The translations under genes were made by a program, and so were the position numbers. Positions 1-8,538 of a stretch of DNA of 64,000 nt are shown piece by piece. A model generated the notes under the pieces. That model was not told the DNA's origin. It was given only the letters and a program-made list of their open reading frames with translations, and ran no database searches. How positions within the stretch are numbered: position 1 is the first letter of the stretch; every line of letters begins with the position of its first letter. Origin of the DNA: DASYTH01 sp036002505 (lineage in GTDB: Bacteria > Actinomycetota > Actinomycetes > Mycobacteriales > Pseudonocardiaceae); NCBI RefSeq assembly GCF_036002505.1, contig NZ_DASYTH010000230.1, positions 17,537-81,536 on the forward strand, in the 5' to 3' direction.

Positions 1-684
1 CAACAGGCGCACCGCGTCCCACAGCGGCCCGCTGCCGTCGCTCCGGCTGGCCACCACCTCCTGCGGGGTGGGGAGCAGGACGTCGGGCGGCGGCGCCAGG
101 TCCACGTCGACCTGCTCCAGCGCGATGTTGCGGAGCACGCCGCCCATGTCCGCGGCCGGCAGCACGTAGTCGGCCCGCACGTGGCGCAGGGCCAGCTCCG
201 GCACGGTCGGGTAGATCGCCTCGGCGGGGTCCTGCACCACCACCGTCCCGCCCCGGGCGGCGATGGCGGCGAGCCCGGCGACCCCGTCGTCGAGCACCCC
301 GGACAGCAGCACGCCGGTGACCGCCGGGCCGGCGGACAGCGCCGCGGAGCGGAACAGCGCGTTGACCGCCGGCCGGTGGCCGTTCTCGGTCGGGCCGTCG
401 GACAGCGTGATCCGGCCGCCGCGGATCAGGATGTGCCGGTCGGACGGCGCGACCAGGATCCGCCCGTGCTCGAGCGGATCCCCGTTCAGCGCGGTGGTCG
501 CCGGTAGTGGGCCCGACCGCTTCAGGATGTGCGGCAGCGCGCTGGTGCCATGGGCCGGTAGGTGCAGCACGATCAGCACCGCGGCGGGCAGGTCCGCCGG
601 CAGGCCCGACACGAAGTCGCGCAGTGCCTGCACCCCGCCCGCGGACGCGCCCACCACGATGAGATCCCGAGATCGCACAGTCAT
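1..684 (-). CDS. CheB-type protein-glutamate methylesterase domain protein (3' end outside window)
   Basis: An open frame of 228 codons runs from an ATG at 684 to the window edge without a stop, so the C-terminus is missing. The N-terminus reads IVVGASAGG, the nucleophile-serine loop of CheB methylesterases. LHLPAHGTSALPHIL supplies the expected catalytic histidine, and LLSGVLDDGVAGL carries the aspartate region that completes the Ser-His-Asp triad. CheB enzymes hydrolyse methyl-glutamate on chemoreceptors. There is no receiver domain in front of the esterase domain and no che or motility gene nearby. As in other stand-alone actinobacterial CheB proteins, a role outside chemotaxis is therefore possible. 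The fold assignment is firm; the substrate is unknown. Confidence 0.85.
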   Translation of the reverse strand, partial: MTVRSRDLIVVGASAGGVQALRDFVSGLPADLPAAVLIVLHLPAHGTSALPHILKRSGPLPATTALNGDPLEHGRILVAPSDRHILIRGGRITLSDGPTENGHRPAVNALFRSAALSAGPAVTGVLLSGVLDDGVAGLAAIAARGGTVVVQDPAEAIYPTVPELALRHVRADYVLPAADMGGVLRNIALEQVDVDLAPPPDVLLPTPQEVVASRSDGSGPLWDAVRLL

Positions 685-872
685 GAGTTGGTCTTCGCGC
701 CGTTGGTGACTGCATCGTGCATCACACCGGTCGCTCCCCTGTGAGTACACGTCACTCGCGTGACATACCCATCCGCCCGCAATCCAATCGTGTCAGCCCG
801 AAAGGATTAACCGGGGCCCCACCGGGGTACGCGCCGAGCACCGCCACCAGGAGAGCGAGAGGTTCGGTGACG

Positions 873-1328
873 ATGGTTGACGCGAACCCGTACGGGACCG
901 CGGTCCGAGGCTTGCGCGGGTACCTGCGCCAGATCTGCCAGGCGATGGCCGTCGGACCGGAGGCGAGCTGCTGGGACCTCGACGAGGTGGCCACCGCCTA
1001 CGTCGCCCTCGAGGGCCGCCTTCCCGGATACCCCAACCATGATCTCGCGCTGATCTGGGACGAGGAGAACGGCTGGGCCGCGGCGCTGGAGAACACCACC
1101 GGCGAGGACCTGATCGTGCTCAGCTACCTGGGGATCGACGTGCTTCCCCCGCCCCGGCAGGTTTCCGCGTTCGTCGCGGAGCTACGCGCCGACCGCTACC
1201 CCGGCCAGCCCGAGCCGCCGGAGCTCCGGGTCGCCTTCGCCGACGACGGGCTCGAGGCCCGGCTGTCCGGTTATGCCAGCGCCATCCCGAACCAGCCGCT
1301 GACCGGTGCGGAGCGTCGTCAGGGATAG
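873..1328 (+). CDS. DUF6292-like small conserved protein
   Basis: A 151-residue soluble protein. I start it at ATG 873, with GTG 867 as an in-frame alternative, because a purine-rich GGAGAG lies upstream and the longer open frame back to 717 has low-complexity, non-conserved sequence. The recognisable blocks are YVALEGRLPGYPNHDLALIWDEENGWA and a GEDLIVLSYLG segment followed by DVLPPP, which resemble the actinobacterial DUF6292 family. That family has no known function. There is no signal peptide or membrane segment. Its stop overlaps the stop of the convergent next gene by 10 bp. Confidence 0.7.
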   Translation: MVDANPYGTAVRGLRGYLRQICQAMAVGPEASCWDLDEVATAYVALEGRLPGYPNHDLALIWDEENGWAAALENTTGEDLIVLSYLGIDVLPPPRQVSAFVAELRADRYPGQPEPPELRVAFADDGLEARLSGYASAIPNQPLTGAERRQG

Positions 1329-1738
1329 GTGCGGCGCCGGATGCGCACCGGAATCCGGTTCGTGACAGGCACCCCGCAGCCCGGTGGGGCGTCGGTGAGC
1401 ACGGCCGGCGCGTCCGGATGACCGGGCGGGTCGAGGGCGAGCAGCGCGCGCAGCGTCCACACGGGTGTGGCGGCATACCACCAGAAAACCCGGGCGGGGC
1501 TGAACGGGTCGGTGCCGGGCTCGGTCGGCACCCGGTAGGCGGTCGCGCGGTCCTCGTGGAACAGGATCACGACGTCCGCGCAGCCGCAGTCCCAGCGATG
1601 GATGCCGGCGACGATCTCCGGCCCGTCGCGGTCGAAGCGGAAGGCGTGCATGAGGTAGCGGCGGCGGCCGAGCTCATCGAGTAGGGCGTCCAACTCGGAG
1701 TGGTCGGACTGTCGCAATGGGACGGTGGCCGCGCTCAT
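1319..1738 (-). CDS. Hypothetical protein
   Basis: A 139-residue soluble protein of unknown function, convergent with the DUF6292-like gene. I use the ATG at 1738; the frame stays open up to 1858 but that extension is arginine-rich and looks non-coding. The middle contains a conserved-looking HRWDCGCADVVILFHED segment and FWWYAATPVWTLRALLAL. I do not recognise the family. It has no signal peptide and no clear catalytic motif. Confidence 0.6.
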   Translation of the reverse strand: MSAATVPLRQSDHSELDALLDELGRRRYLMHAFRFDRDGPEIVAGIHRWDCGCADVVILFHEDRATAYRVPTEPGTDPFSPARVFWWYAATPVWTLRALLALDPPGHPDAPAVLTDAPPGCGVPVTNRIPVRIRRRTYP

Positions 1739-2073
1739 CGTCGATCGTTTCCAGATTCTTCGGGGATGCCGCTTGTTTTGTTGGTGGGCGGCGCACGGAG
1801 CGCCGGGGGTGGATCGCTCGACGACACGCCGCCCACCGGGTGCCCGGATCCGGGGCACGGGGAGTCCGGGCTGGTCGATCTTCGTTTACGGGGTTAATCC
1901 GCGAGAGCACTCCACGTCAGCCACAGCATGCGCGTTGCCCTGATGTCACGCAAGCCTGTCGACTGTGGAATTTCCACAACCACTCAGACGGGTGAGCCGT
2001 GCCTATTTCGGAGCGTCATACGGTGCGTAGCATTCGGCAGGTCGAAACCATCTCCGACCGATGGAGGCCGACG
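1739..2073. other. Intergenic region with a palindrome
   Basis: There is no convincing gene in this stretch, although short frames exist on both strands. It is less GC-rich than its surroundings. It holds the symmetric sequence TGTGGAATTTCCACA at 1964-1978, about 100 bp before the XRE regulator start, which could be an operator or part of the promoter region. The GGAGG at 2063-2067 is the ribosome binding site for the next gene. Confidence 0.5.
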
Positions 2074-2934
2074 GTGGCCGAGACGTACTCGCCGAGTGTT
2101 CGGTTGCGCCGCATTGCCCGGGTTCTCCGCGGGTGGCGTGAGGAGCACGGTATCCGCAGCGGCACCGCGGCGACCCGGGCCGGCTGGTCGGCGGCCAAGC
2201 AGTCCCGGCTGGAGACGGCCGGGCAGCCGATCAGCCCCGCCGACGTGATGACCCTGGCGCTGATCTACGACGTGCCCGAGGAGGAACGCACCAAGCTCTT
2301 CCACGCCGCGCTGACCGCCCAGGAGAAGGGCTGGTGGGAGGAGGTCGCCAAGGGCGCGCTCGTCGACGACGTGATGGACTACGTCGAGCTCGAGTCGGAG
2401 GCCACCGAGCTGAAGACGTTCAAGATCGATCTGGTGCACGGTCTGTTTCAGACCGAGGAGTACACCGCCGCCCTGGTCCGGGCCTTCCGCCCGCAGCCCA
2501 CCGAGGCGACCACCCGCCGCCGGGTGCAGGCCCGGGTCAAGCGGCAGGACCGGATCTTCGGCGAGAACCCGTTGCGGGTCGCGTCCATCCTCACCGAGGG
2601 AGCGCTGCGGCTGGTGGTCGGCGGGCCGGCGGTGATGTGCGCCCAGCTCGCCCGGCTGCGCGAGCTGGGCACGCTGCCGCACATCGCGATCCGCGTGCTG
2701 CCCGCCGCCCGCGGCGCCTACCCCGGGATGGGGACCGGGTTCAACATCGTGTCCTTCGAGGACGATGCACCCGACGTCGGCTACGTAGAGGTGCTCAGCA
2801 AGGGCGTTTATCTCGAGGCGCCGGAAGACGTCGAGACGTATAAGGTCTGTTTCGCTGAGACGTGGGAACTTGCGCTCGACGAACAGGAGTCGGCCGAGTT
2901 GATCACCACGGTCGCCAGCACCATGAAGGCCTGA
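2074..2934 (+). CDS. XRE-family regulator with DUF5753 domain
   Basis: A 286-residue regulator. The GTG at 2074 is preferred over the GTG at 1999 because GGAGG sits 6 nt before it. The N-terminus (SVRLRRIARVLRGWREEHGIRSGTAATRAGWSAAKQSRLE) is the helix-turn-helix. The remainder, with KTFKIDLVHGLFQTEEYTAAL and IAIRVLPAARGAYPGMGTGFNIVSF, is a typical DUF5753 domain. In streptomycetes and relatives such proteins are usually paired with a DUF397 protein and act in development or secondary metabolism (WhiJ-like systems). The DUF397 gene follows 15 bp downstream, so the two probably form one operon. Confidence 0.9.
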   Translation: MAETYSPSVRLRRIARVLRGWREEHGIRSGTAATRAGWSAAKQSRLETAGQPISPADVMTLALIYDVPEEERTKLFHAALTAQEKGWWEEVAKGALVDDVMDYVELESEATELKTFKIDLVHGLFQTEEYTAALVRAFRPQPTEATTRRRVQARVKRQDRIFGENPLRVASILTEGALRLVVGGPAVMCAQLARLRELGTLPHIAIRVLPAARGAYPGMGTGFNIVSFEDDAPDVGYVEVLSKGVYLEAPEDVETYKVCFAETWELALDEQESAELITTVASTMKA

Positions 2935-2949
2935 CGACTGGAGGACACC

Positions 2950-3153
2950 ATGTCCGCTTCGGACAAGCCCGGATGGCGCAAGAGCAGCTTCAGCAACGGA
3001 GCCGGCAACGACTGTGTGGAGCTCGCCTTCCTCGGCGGTGCGGCCGCGTTGCGGGATTCCAAGAACCCGGCCGGCACCGTGCTCCTGATGGCATCCTCCC
3101 CATGGGAGGCACTGCGTGACGCGGTCCGGGCCGGCCGGTTCGACCTGGCCTGA
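2950..3153 (+). CDS. DUF397 domain protein
   Basis: A 67-residue protein that opens with the family signature WRKSSFSNGAGNDCVELAF and continues with ALRDSKNP and WEALRDAVRAGRFD. GGAGG precedes its ATG by 6 nt. DUF397 proteins are small partners of XRE-DUF5753 regulators and are thought to modulate their DNA binding. The gene order here (regulator then DUF397) is standard. A strong terminator follows directly. Confidence 0.9.
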   Translation: MSASDKPGWRKSSFSNGAGNDCVELAFLGGAAALRDSKNPAGTVLLMASSPWEALRDAVRAGRFDLA

Positions 3154-3161
3154 GTAGACCG

Positions 3162-3210
3162 AACGCCGGTAGGCGCGTGCCCCGAAAGGGGCCGCGCCTA
3201 CCGGCGTTTT
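3162..3210 (+). terminator. Rho-independent terminator after the DUF397 gene
   Basis: A long stem pairs AACGCCGGTAGGCGCG with CGCGCCTACCGGCGTT. Its apex contains a second hairpin (GCCCCGAAAGGGGC, 3179-3192), and a short T run follows. It lies 9 bp after the DUF397 stop and insulates the following protease gene. Confidence 0.88.
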
Positions 3211-3410
3211 GTCCACAGTGTCGGGTCCGATGACTCGACCATTTGCCGGCCGATTTCGCCAGCCGGCCGTCACCGCGGCCAAGTGGCAACTGTTAATGCT
3301 TCTCGTGGTTACAACCCGCACATACCGTCACCCGGTACGGGGGCGTCAGGCTCACTCGTTCGGGGGGTCTGTCGCCCTTTGGGTTAAAGGATCCACGAGA
3401 GGACCACCCC

Positions 3411-4778
3411 ATGAGGAAGCGCTATACGGCAGCGCTCGCCACGCTTGGGTTGACCGTCGCCGGGCTCGTCGTGCCGGGCCTGACCGGTACGGCCTCGGCC
3501 GGCGACTCGGCCGCCGCCGGTGCGGCGTACGACCAGTTCATCGTCACCTTCGCCGACGGAGCGGACACCCGCGAGCTGAAGGGCGTCGACCTGATGCGGG
3601 CGACCGGGACCGGCAGCGTCGTGGTCAAGTCGGCACACAAGCTCAACCGGTCCGGCGCCGCGGCGCTCATGACGGAGCTCGGCAAGCAGGCCGGGGTGTA
3701 CAGCGTCGAGCCGGACCTGGTCATGACCAAGCAGTTCACCCCGAACGACACGCGCTACCTCGAGCAGTGGGACCTGTTCGAGCCGACCGGCGGCATGAAC
3801 GCCCCGACCGCGTGGGACACCGCGGACGGCGCCGGGGTGACCGTCGCGGTGATCGACACCGGGATCACCCTGCACTCCGACCTGAACGGTAACGTGCTGC
3901 CCGGCTACGACTTCATCAGCGACGCCGCCACGGCGCGGGACGGCAACGGGCGCGACCCCAACCCCAACGACGAGGGCGACTGGTTCCTGGCCGGCGAGTG
4001 CGGCAGCACCACGCCCAGCGACTCCAGCTGGCACGGCTCACACGTGGCCGGCACGATCGCCGCGGTCAGCAACAACACCAACGGCATCGCCGGCATCGCC
4101 CGGGCGGCCAAGATCCTTCCGGTGCGGGTGCTGGGCAAGTGCGGCGGCTTCACCTCCGACATCGCCGACGCGATCACCTGGGCCTCCGGCGGCCGGGTCT
4201 CCCGCGTCCCGACCAACCCCAACCCGGCCAAGGTGATCAACCTCAGCCTGGGCGGCTCCGGCGCGTGCGGGCGGACCTTCCAACGGGCCATCGACGGTGC
4301 GGTGTCCCGTGGCACCACGGTCGTGATCGCGGCCGGCAACTCCAACGCCAACGTCTCCGGCTTCTCCCCGGCCAACTGCAACAACGTGGTATCCGTGGCC
4401 TCCAACGACCGTCAGGGCAACCGCGCGTTCTACTCCAACTTCGGCACCCTGATCGACGTCACCGCGCCGGGTGGCGAGGTGCGCAACGAGACCGACCCGC
4501 CGGGCAGCCGCACCAAGCCGCAGGACGGCGTGCTGTCCACGCTCAACGCCGGCCTCACCACGCAGACGACGACCGAGACCTACAACACCTACATGGGCAC
4601 CAGCATGGCCGCACCGCACGTGGCCGGCCTGGTCGCGCTCATGCTCGGTGAGGTCTCCCTCAACCCGGCCAGCGTCGAGGCCGCGCTGAAGGCCCACGCC
4701 CGGCCGCTCCCCGGCACCTGCACGGGTGGCTGCGGCGCCGGCATCATCGACGCCGCCGCGACCATCGCGGCCCTGTAG
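3411..4778 (+). CDS. Secreted S8 family serine peptidase (subtilase)
   Basis: A 455-residue exported protease of the proteinase K/aqualysin type. Residues 1-30 form a signal peptide (MRKRY, hydrophobic core, TASA cleavage site). Residues about 40-105 match the I9 inhibitor propeptide. The catalytic domain has Asp149 in VAVIDTGI, His208 in WHGSHVAGT and Ser398 in GTSMAAPHVAG. Asn310 in IAAGNSNANVSG stabilises the oxyanion. Several paired cysteines (CGSTTP, CGGF, GACGR, NCNN, CTGGCG) suggest disulphides. It is transcribed alone and ends in a palindromic repeat. It probably degrades extracellular protein. Confidence 0.94.
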   Translation: MRKRYTAALATLGLTVAGLVVPGLTGTASAGDSAAAGAAYDQFIVTFADGADTRELKGVDLMRATGTGSVVVKSAHKLNRSGAAALMTELGKQAGVYSVEPDLVMTKQFTPNDTRYLEQWDLFEPTGGMNAPTAWDTADGAGVTVAVIDTGITLHSDLNGNVLPGYDFISDAATARDGNGRDPNPNDEGDWFLAGECGSTTPSDSSWHGSHVAGTIAAVSNNTNGIAGIARAAKILPVRVLGKCGGFTSDIADAITWASGGRVSRVPTNPNPAKVINLSLGGSGACGRTFQRAIDGAVSRGTTVVIAAGNSNANVSGFSPANCNNVVSVASNDRQGNRAFYSNFGTLIDVTAPGGEVRNETDPPGSRTKPQDGVLSTLNAGLTTQTTTETYNTYMGTSMAAPHVAGLVALMLGEVSLNPASVEAALKAHARPLPGTCTGGCGAGIIDAAATIAAL

Positions 4779-4787
4779 ATAGCGTCC

Positions 4788-4845
4788 AATGCCCTGAAGG
4801 CGGCCTTCAGGACGTTCAGCGTCCTGAAGGCCCCCTTCAGGGCAT
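4788..4845. repeat. Palindromic repeat P1 (double CCTGAAGG/CCTTCAGG hairpin)
   Basis: Two tandem hairpins built on CCCTGAAGG and CCTTCAGG arms, whose four quarter-arms are mutually complementary. They can fold as two short stems or one long stem. The element lies between the stops of two convergent genes, and the reverse-strand gene ends inside it, so it can serve as a bidirectional terminator. The same element recurs at 17196-17256 and 35781-35839. Confidence 0.85.
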
Positions 4846-5235
4846 GTGCTCCGGTGTGCGCGGTGCCGGCATGGGGAGGGTGAGGCCGCTCTGCGCGGTG
4901 AGGAGGGCGAGCTTCGCCTGGTCGGGTTCCTTGGCGTCGAGGCGTTCCCGGGCGTCGCGCACGGCGTGCACCGCGGCGGCCACTCGGCAGGTGTCGCCGA
5001 CCGCGGCCGTCCAGGCCAGCGCGCCGCGGAGGGTGTCGTCGAACCGGTGCAGCGTTTGCATATCGGGGGCGGCACCGGCGGCCAGCTCGGCCAGAACCGT
5101 GTCCACCGCCGTGCGCAGGTAGCGGCCCGGCGCCGGCACCGGACGTTTGTCGATCACCGGCTCCCGCCGCCGGCGTGGCGGTGCGACCCGCAGTTCGGGG
5201 CCCAACCCTACGACGACATCGTGCTTAGCGACCAC
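4837..5235 (-). CDS. Hypothetical protein
   Basis: A protein of 132 residues if the GTG at 5235 is used. That start is preferred over the GTG at 5253 because GGGAGGAG (5242-5249) then becomes a ribosome binding site with a 6-nt spacer. The C-terminal two thirds look helical (LRTAVDTVLAELAAG, RFDDTLRGALAWTAAVGDTCRVAAAVHAV). The N-terminus is basic. No family is recognised, and there is no signal peptide or membrane segment. Its stop lies inside repeat P1. Confidence 0.6.
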   Translation of the reverse strand: MVAKHDVVVGLGPELRVAPPRRRREPVIDKRPVPAPGRYLRTAVDTVLAELAAGAAPDMQTLHRFDDTLRGALAWTAAVGDTCRVAAAVHAVRDARERLDAKEPDQAKLALLTAQSGLTLPMPAPRTPEHMP

Positions 5236-5401
5236 GACCCACTCCTCCCGCACCAGTAGGCCCGCCGGCCCACCTCTCGCCCGTCGGGGACCGGGTGGCG
5301 CCGCCCATCCTACGAGGTCACAAGCCGGATTACACGGGGAAAGTTGTGCAATTTACCGGCCGGGAACGAATCGTTAATGGTGGAGCTTTTCCAAGATCCC
5401 C

Positions 5402-5644
5402 TTATTGGCGGTAACCCTCGACCTCGCCGAGGGGGCGGGCCCGGGCTTCGTCGGGATCCTGGCCGAACTCGGTGCGGGCGCGGCGCTGGCGGAGGAGGTC
5501 CCAGCACTGGTCGAGTTGCTGCTCGAGGGAGTCCAGCCGGGCCTGCTCGCCGGCGGCGAGGCCGTGCCCGACGGCCCGGGAGCGCAGCGCGTGCTCCTCG
5601 GCGATCAGCTCGTCGATCCGGCCGATGATCTGGCCGTCGTTCAT
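5402..5644 (-). CDS. DUF2630 family protein
   Basis: An 80-residue helical protein that starts MNDGQIIGRIDELIAEEHALRSR and ends LEQQLDQCWDLLRQRRARTEFGQDPDEARARPLGEVEGYRQ. This matches the conserved actinobacterial DUF2630 family along its full length. GGAGAG precedes the ATG. Function is unknown; the family looks like a short coiled-coil adaptor. Confidence 0.88.
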   Translation of the reverse strand: MNDGQIIGRIDELIAEEHALRSRAVGHGLAAGEQARLDSLEQQLDQCWDLLRQRRARTEFGQDPDEARARPLGEVEGYRQ

Positions 5645-5788
5645 GATCTCTCCTTCGGCTGGAGCGTGTCGCTGCGCCTGGATGCTAGTACCCGGATGGG
5701 TGGTGAGGAGTAACGGTGCAGGTCCAGGGTTTGCCTGTTGTTCACCGGTGGTACCCCCGGCGGGCAGCTCTCACCCTGGAGGTCGGCG

Positions 5789-7300
5789 ATGGTGGCGGTG
5801 CCCGAAGCGAGTGCGGCAGGTGCGGTGCGGACGCTGATCCCGGCGCGGATCGACCGGTTGCCCTGGTCGAAGTTCCACACCCGGATGGTGGTCGCGCTGG
5901 GGGTGGCGTGGATCCTGGACGGGCTGGAGATCACCGTGGCGAGCGCGGTCGCCGACTCGCTGACCAAGCCCGAGACGCTGAACATGTCGTCGACCGCGGT
6001 CGGCCTGATCGCCACCGTCTACCTGGCGGGGGAGGTGGTCGGCGCGCTGGTTTTCGGCAACCTGTCGGACCGGCTGGGCCGGCGGAACCTGTTCATGATC
6101 ACATTGGGGGTCTACCTGGTCGGCAGCGGCCTCACCGCACTCACCCTCGGCAACGGAGCCGGCTGGGTGTTCTTCCTCTACCTCACCCGGTTCATCGCCG
6201 GCATGGGCATCGGCGGTGAGTACGCCGCGATCAACTCCGCGATCGACGAGCTGATCCCGGCCCGCTACCGGGGCCGGGTGGACATCGCGGTGAACGGCAC
6301 CTACTGGGCCGGCGCGATCCTCGGCACGATCGGCACGTACATCCTGCTCAACAAGATGGACCTGTCGCTGGGGTGGCGGCTGGGCTTCCTGATCGGCCCG
6401 GTGCTGGGCCTGGTGATCCTGATCGTCCGGCGCAACCTTCCGGAAAGCCCGCGCTGGCAGGTCATGCACGGAAAGGCGGACGAAGCCGAGGCGTCCATCA
6501 CGCAGATCGAGCACGAGGTCGAAGCGTCCGGAGAGAAGCTGCCGCCGGTCGACGAGAGCAAGGCACTGGAGATCCGGCCCACCGACAAGATCGGATACCT
6601 GGCGCTGACCCGGGTGCTGTTCCGGGACTACCCGCAGCGGGCCATCCTGGGCGCCTCGCTCATGATCAGCCAGTCGTTCCTGTACAACGCCATCTTCTTC
6701 ACCTACACGCTGGTGCTCGGCAAGTTCTACGGGGTCTCGTCGGCGTCCACGCCGCTCTACCTGATCGCGTTCGCGGTGGGCAACCTGGCCGGGCCGCTGC
6801 TGATCGGCCACTTCTTCGACACCATCGGCCGGCGGACCATGATCTCCAGCACGTACATCCTGTCCGGGGTGCTGCTCGGGGTCACCGCCGGGATGTTCTA
6901 CGCGGGGTGGCTCAACGCCATCACCCAGACCATCGCCTGGTGCGTGATCTTCTTCTTCGCCTCGGCCGGCGCGAGCGCGGCGTACCTCACGGTGAGCGAG
7001 ATCTTCCCGCTCGAGGTGCGGGCGAAGGCGATCGCGGTGTTCTTCGCCATCGCCCAGTGCTTCGGCGCCCTCGGCCCGGTCATCTATGGCGCCCTGATCG
7101 GCGACGGCACGCACCCCGCCCGGCTGTTCGTCGGCTACCTGCTCGGCGCCGCCGTCATGATCGCGGGCGGCCTGGTCGCCGCGGGCCTGGCGGTCGACGC
7201 CGAGGGCCGCTCACTCGAGGAGATCGCCGTCCCGCTGTCCGCCACCGGCCGGCGCGGCCCCACCCGGGCGGAGGGCGCGGGCACGCCGTACTCCACCTGA
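5789..7300 (+). CDS. MFS transporter (metabolite/H+ or sugar porter type)
   Basis: A 503-residue, 12-TM major facilitator. ATG 5789 is chosen over the GTG at 5738 because GGAGG lies 5 nt upstream. Conserved marks are the opening WSKFHTRMVVALGVAWILDGLEITVAS, the motif A loop LSDRLGRRNLF after helix 2, the central RRNLPESPRW, and IGRRTM in the second half. The DGLE/PESPRW combination is typical of the sugar-porter and metabolite:proton symporter side of the superfamily. The substrate cannot be read from sequence. No neighbouring catabolic gene is obviously linked. Confidence 0.88.
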   Translation: MVAVPEASAAGAVRTLIPARIDRLPWSKFHTRMVVALGVAWILDGLEITVASAVADSLTKPETLNMSSTAVGLIATVYLAGEVVGALVFGNLSDRLGRRNLFMITLGVYLVGSGLTALTLGNGAGWVFFLYLTRFIAGMGIGGEYAAINSAIDELIPARYRGRVDIAVNGTYWAGAILGTIGTYILLNKMDLSLGWRLGFLIGPVLGLVILIVRRNLPESPRWQVMHGKADEAEASITQIEHEVEASGEKLPPVDESKALEIRPTDKIGYLALTRVLFRDYPQRAILGASLMISQSFLYNAIFFTYTLVLGKFYGVSSASTPLYLIAFAVGNLAGPLLIGHFFDTIGRRTMISSTYILSGVLLGVTAGMFYAGWLNAITQTIAWCVIFFFASAGASAAYLTVSEIFPLEVRAKAIAVFFAIAQCFGALGPVIYGALIGDGTHPARLFVGYLLGAAVMIAGGLVAAGLAVDAEGRSLEEIAVPLSATGRRGPTRAEGAGTPYST

Positions 7301-7304
7301 CCCG

Positions 7305-7319
7305 GGGTCTAACCCCGAG
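7305..7319. terminator. Short hairpin after the MFS gene
   Basis: CGGGGT and ACCCCG pair around a three-base loop 4 bp after the MFS stop. There is no T tract. It is a weak candidate terminator separating the MFS and DedA genes. Confidence 0.4.
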
Positions 7320-7474
7320 TTATCCCGGAGATCCAGCAAAAGTCGTGGTTCCGCTGATCGTCCACCTGTCACTATCGGTGTACAGGGTGGAGGTAGGTGG
7401 ACCGAACATGTGGGACCCGATCGGGTGGCTCAGGTGGCGAGCCGGCGACGCGCGGCCAAGGCTCAGAGCCGATC

Positions 7475-8155
7475 ATGCTTGACGTTCTGAACGGGATCAC
7501 CGACATCCTGCACGGCCTGCTCGACTCGCCGTGGCTGTGGGCCGTGGTCTTCCTCATGGCCGGCATGGACGCCCTGCTGCCGTTCATGCCGAGCGAGACC
7601 ACCGTGATCATCGTCGGGGTCCTGGTGGTGCCGGACACCAGCCAGCTGGTCATGCTGATCGTGATCGCCGCGCTCGGGGCGTGGTGCGGGGACTGCCTCG
7701 GCTACCTCGTCGGCCGCGGCTCCGGGCCGGTCGTGCTCCCCCGGCTGATCCGGGGCGAGCGCGGGCGGGCGCAGTTCCAGTGGGCGCACACGCAGCTGCG
7801 CCGGCACGCCACGGTGCTGCTGCTGGCCGGCCGGTACCTGCCGGGGGTCCGCGCGGTCACCATGCTCGGCGCGGGCGTGGTGGGCTACCCGGCGCGGCGG
7901 TTCCTGCTCACCGACGCGCTCGGAGCCAGCATCTGGGCCACCTACTCGTCGCTGATCGGCTACCTGGGCGGCACCACCTTCCAGGATCACCCCGTGTACG
8001 GCATGCTGCTGGCGTTCGCCATCGGCCTGGCCGGCGCCACGCTGGTGGAGGTCGTCCGGCGGCTCGCCGGGCGCCGCCGCCGCGTGCTGTCCGGCATCCG
8101 CGAACCGGATGGTGCGGAGGTACGACGTGAGCGGAGCTTGCGGAGCGAACCATGA
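7475..8155 (+). CDS. DedA family membrane protein
   Basis: A 226-residue DedA/SNARE-associated (VTT) protein; family members act in lipid carrier recycling and membrane homeostasis. ATG 7475 starts a sensible N-terminus just before the first hydrophobic stretch. The sequence shows MDALLPFMPSETTVIIVGVL, GAWCGDCLGYLVGRGSG and the conserved GRYLPGVRAVTMLGAGVVGYPARRF followed by GASIWATYSSLIGY. The last residues (RRERSLRSEP) are encoded by an interspersed repeat, so the repeat has supplied the C-terminus. The stop overlaps ATG 8152 (ATGA). Confidence 0.88.
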   Translation: MLDVLNGITDILHGLLDSPWLWAVVFLMAGMDALLPFMPSETTVIIVGVLVVPDTSQLVMLIVIAALGAWCGDCLGYLVGRGSGPVVLPRLIRGERGRAQFQWAHTQLRRHATVLLLAGRYLPGVRAVTMLGAGVVGYPARRFLLTDALGASIWATYSSLIGYLGGTTFQDHPVYGMLLAFAIGLAGATLVEVVRRLAGRRRRVLSGIREPDGAEVRRERSLRSEP

Positions 8156-8226
8156 ATACTGCCCCGTCGACGGGGGACGAGCGAACCTCAGCCGGGGATT
8201 GCCATCATCCGAGCTTGCGAGGTGAT
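8125..8226. repeat. Interspersed GAGCTTGCGAG-type intergenic repeat, copy 1
   Basis: A segment of about 100 bp containing GAGCTTGCGGAGCGAACCAT, TACTGC and CATCCGAGCTTGCGAGG. It is about two-thirds identical to the segment at 32404-32505. Both copies sit at the junction between two genes of the same strand. Here the copy overlaps the dedA stop and ends just before the start of the next gene. Confidence 0.75.
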
Positions 8227-8229
8227 GCC

Positions 8230-8538
8230 GTGAGTTATCCGCATGACATCGGCGGGATGCACGGTTTCGGGCCGGTGCCGGGGCTGGACGACGAGCACCT
8301 GTTCCATGCCGCCTGGGAGGCCCGGGCGTTCGCCGTGGTCCGGTCGCTGATCCAGAACGGGGTGTTCACCTGGGACGAGTTCCGGCACGCGATCGAGCGG
8401 ATGCCGGCCGGGGCGTACTTCAGCAGCGGGTACTACGAGCGGTGGGCGGACGCGGCGGAGCGGCTCTGCGTGGAGAAGGGCGTGCTGACCCCGGCCGAGC
8501 GTGACCAGCTGCAGGCCGCGACGGACGCGGTTCCGTGA
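8230..8538 (+). CDS. Nitrile hydratase beta chain, N-terminal half / thiocyanate hydrolase beta-like
   Basis: A 102-residue protein matching the N-terminal helical half of the nitrile hydratase beta subunit: DIGGMHGFGPV, HAAWEARAFAVVRSL, YYERWADAAERLCVEKGVLTPAE. The GTG at 8230 gives a family-like start. The frame is also open from ATG 8152, but those 26 residues are encoded by the interspersed repeat. Its stop overlaps the next start as GTGA. Single-chain beta subunits are about 200 residues or more, so here the chain is split. The same split occurs in thiocyanate hydrolase (scnB then scnA). Confidence 0.83.
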   Translation: MSYPHDIGGMHGFGPVPGLDDEHLFHAAWEARAFAVVRSLIQNGVFTWDEFRHAIERMPAGAYFSSGYYERWADAAERLCVEKGVLTPAERDQLQAATDAVP

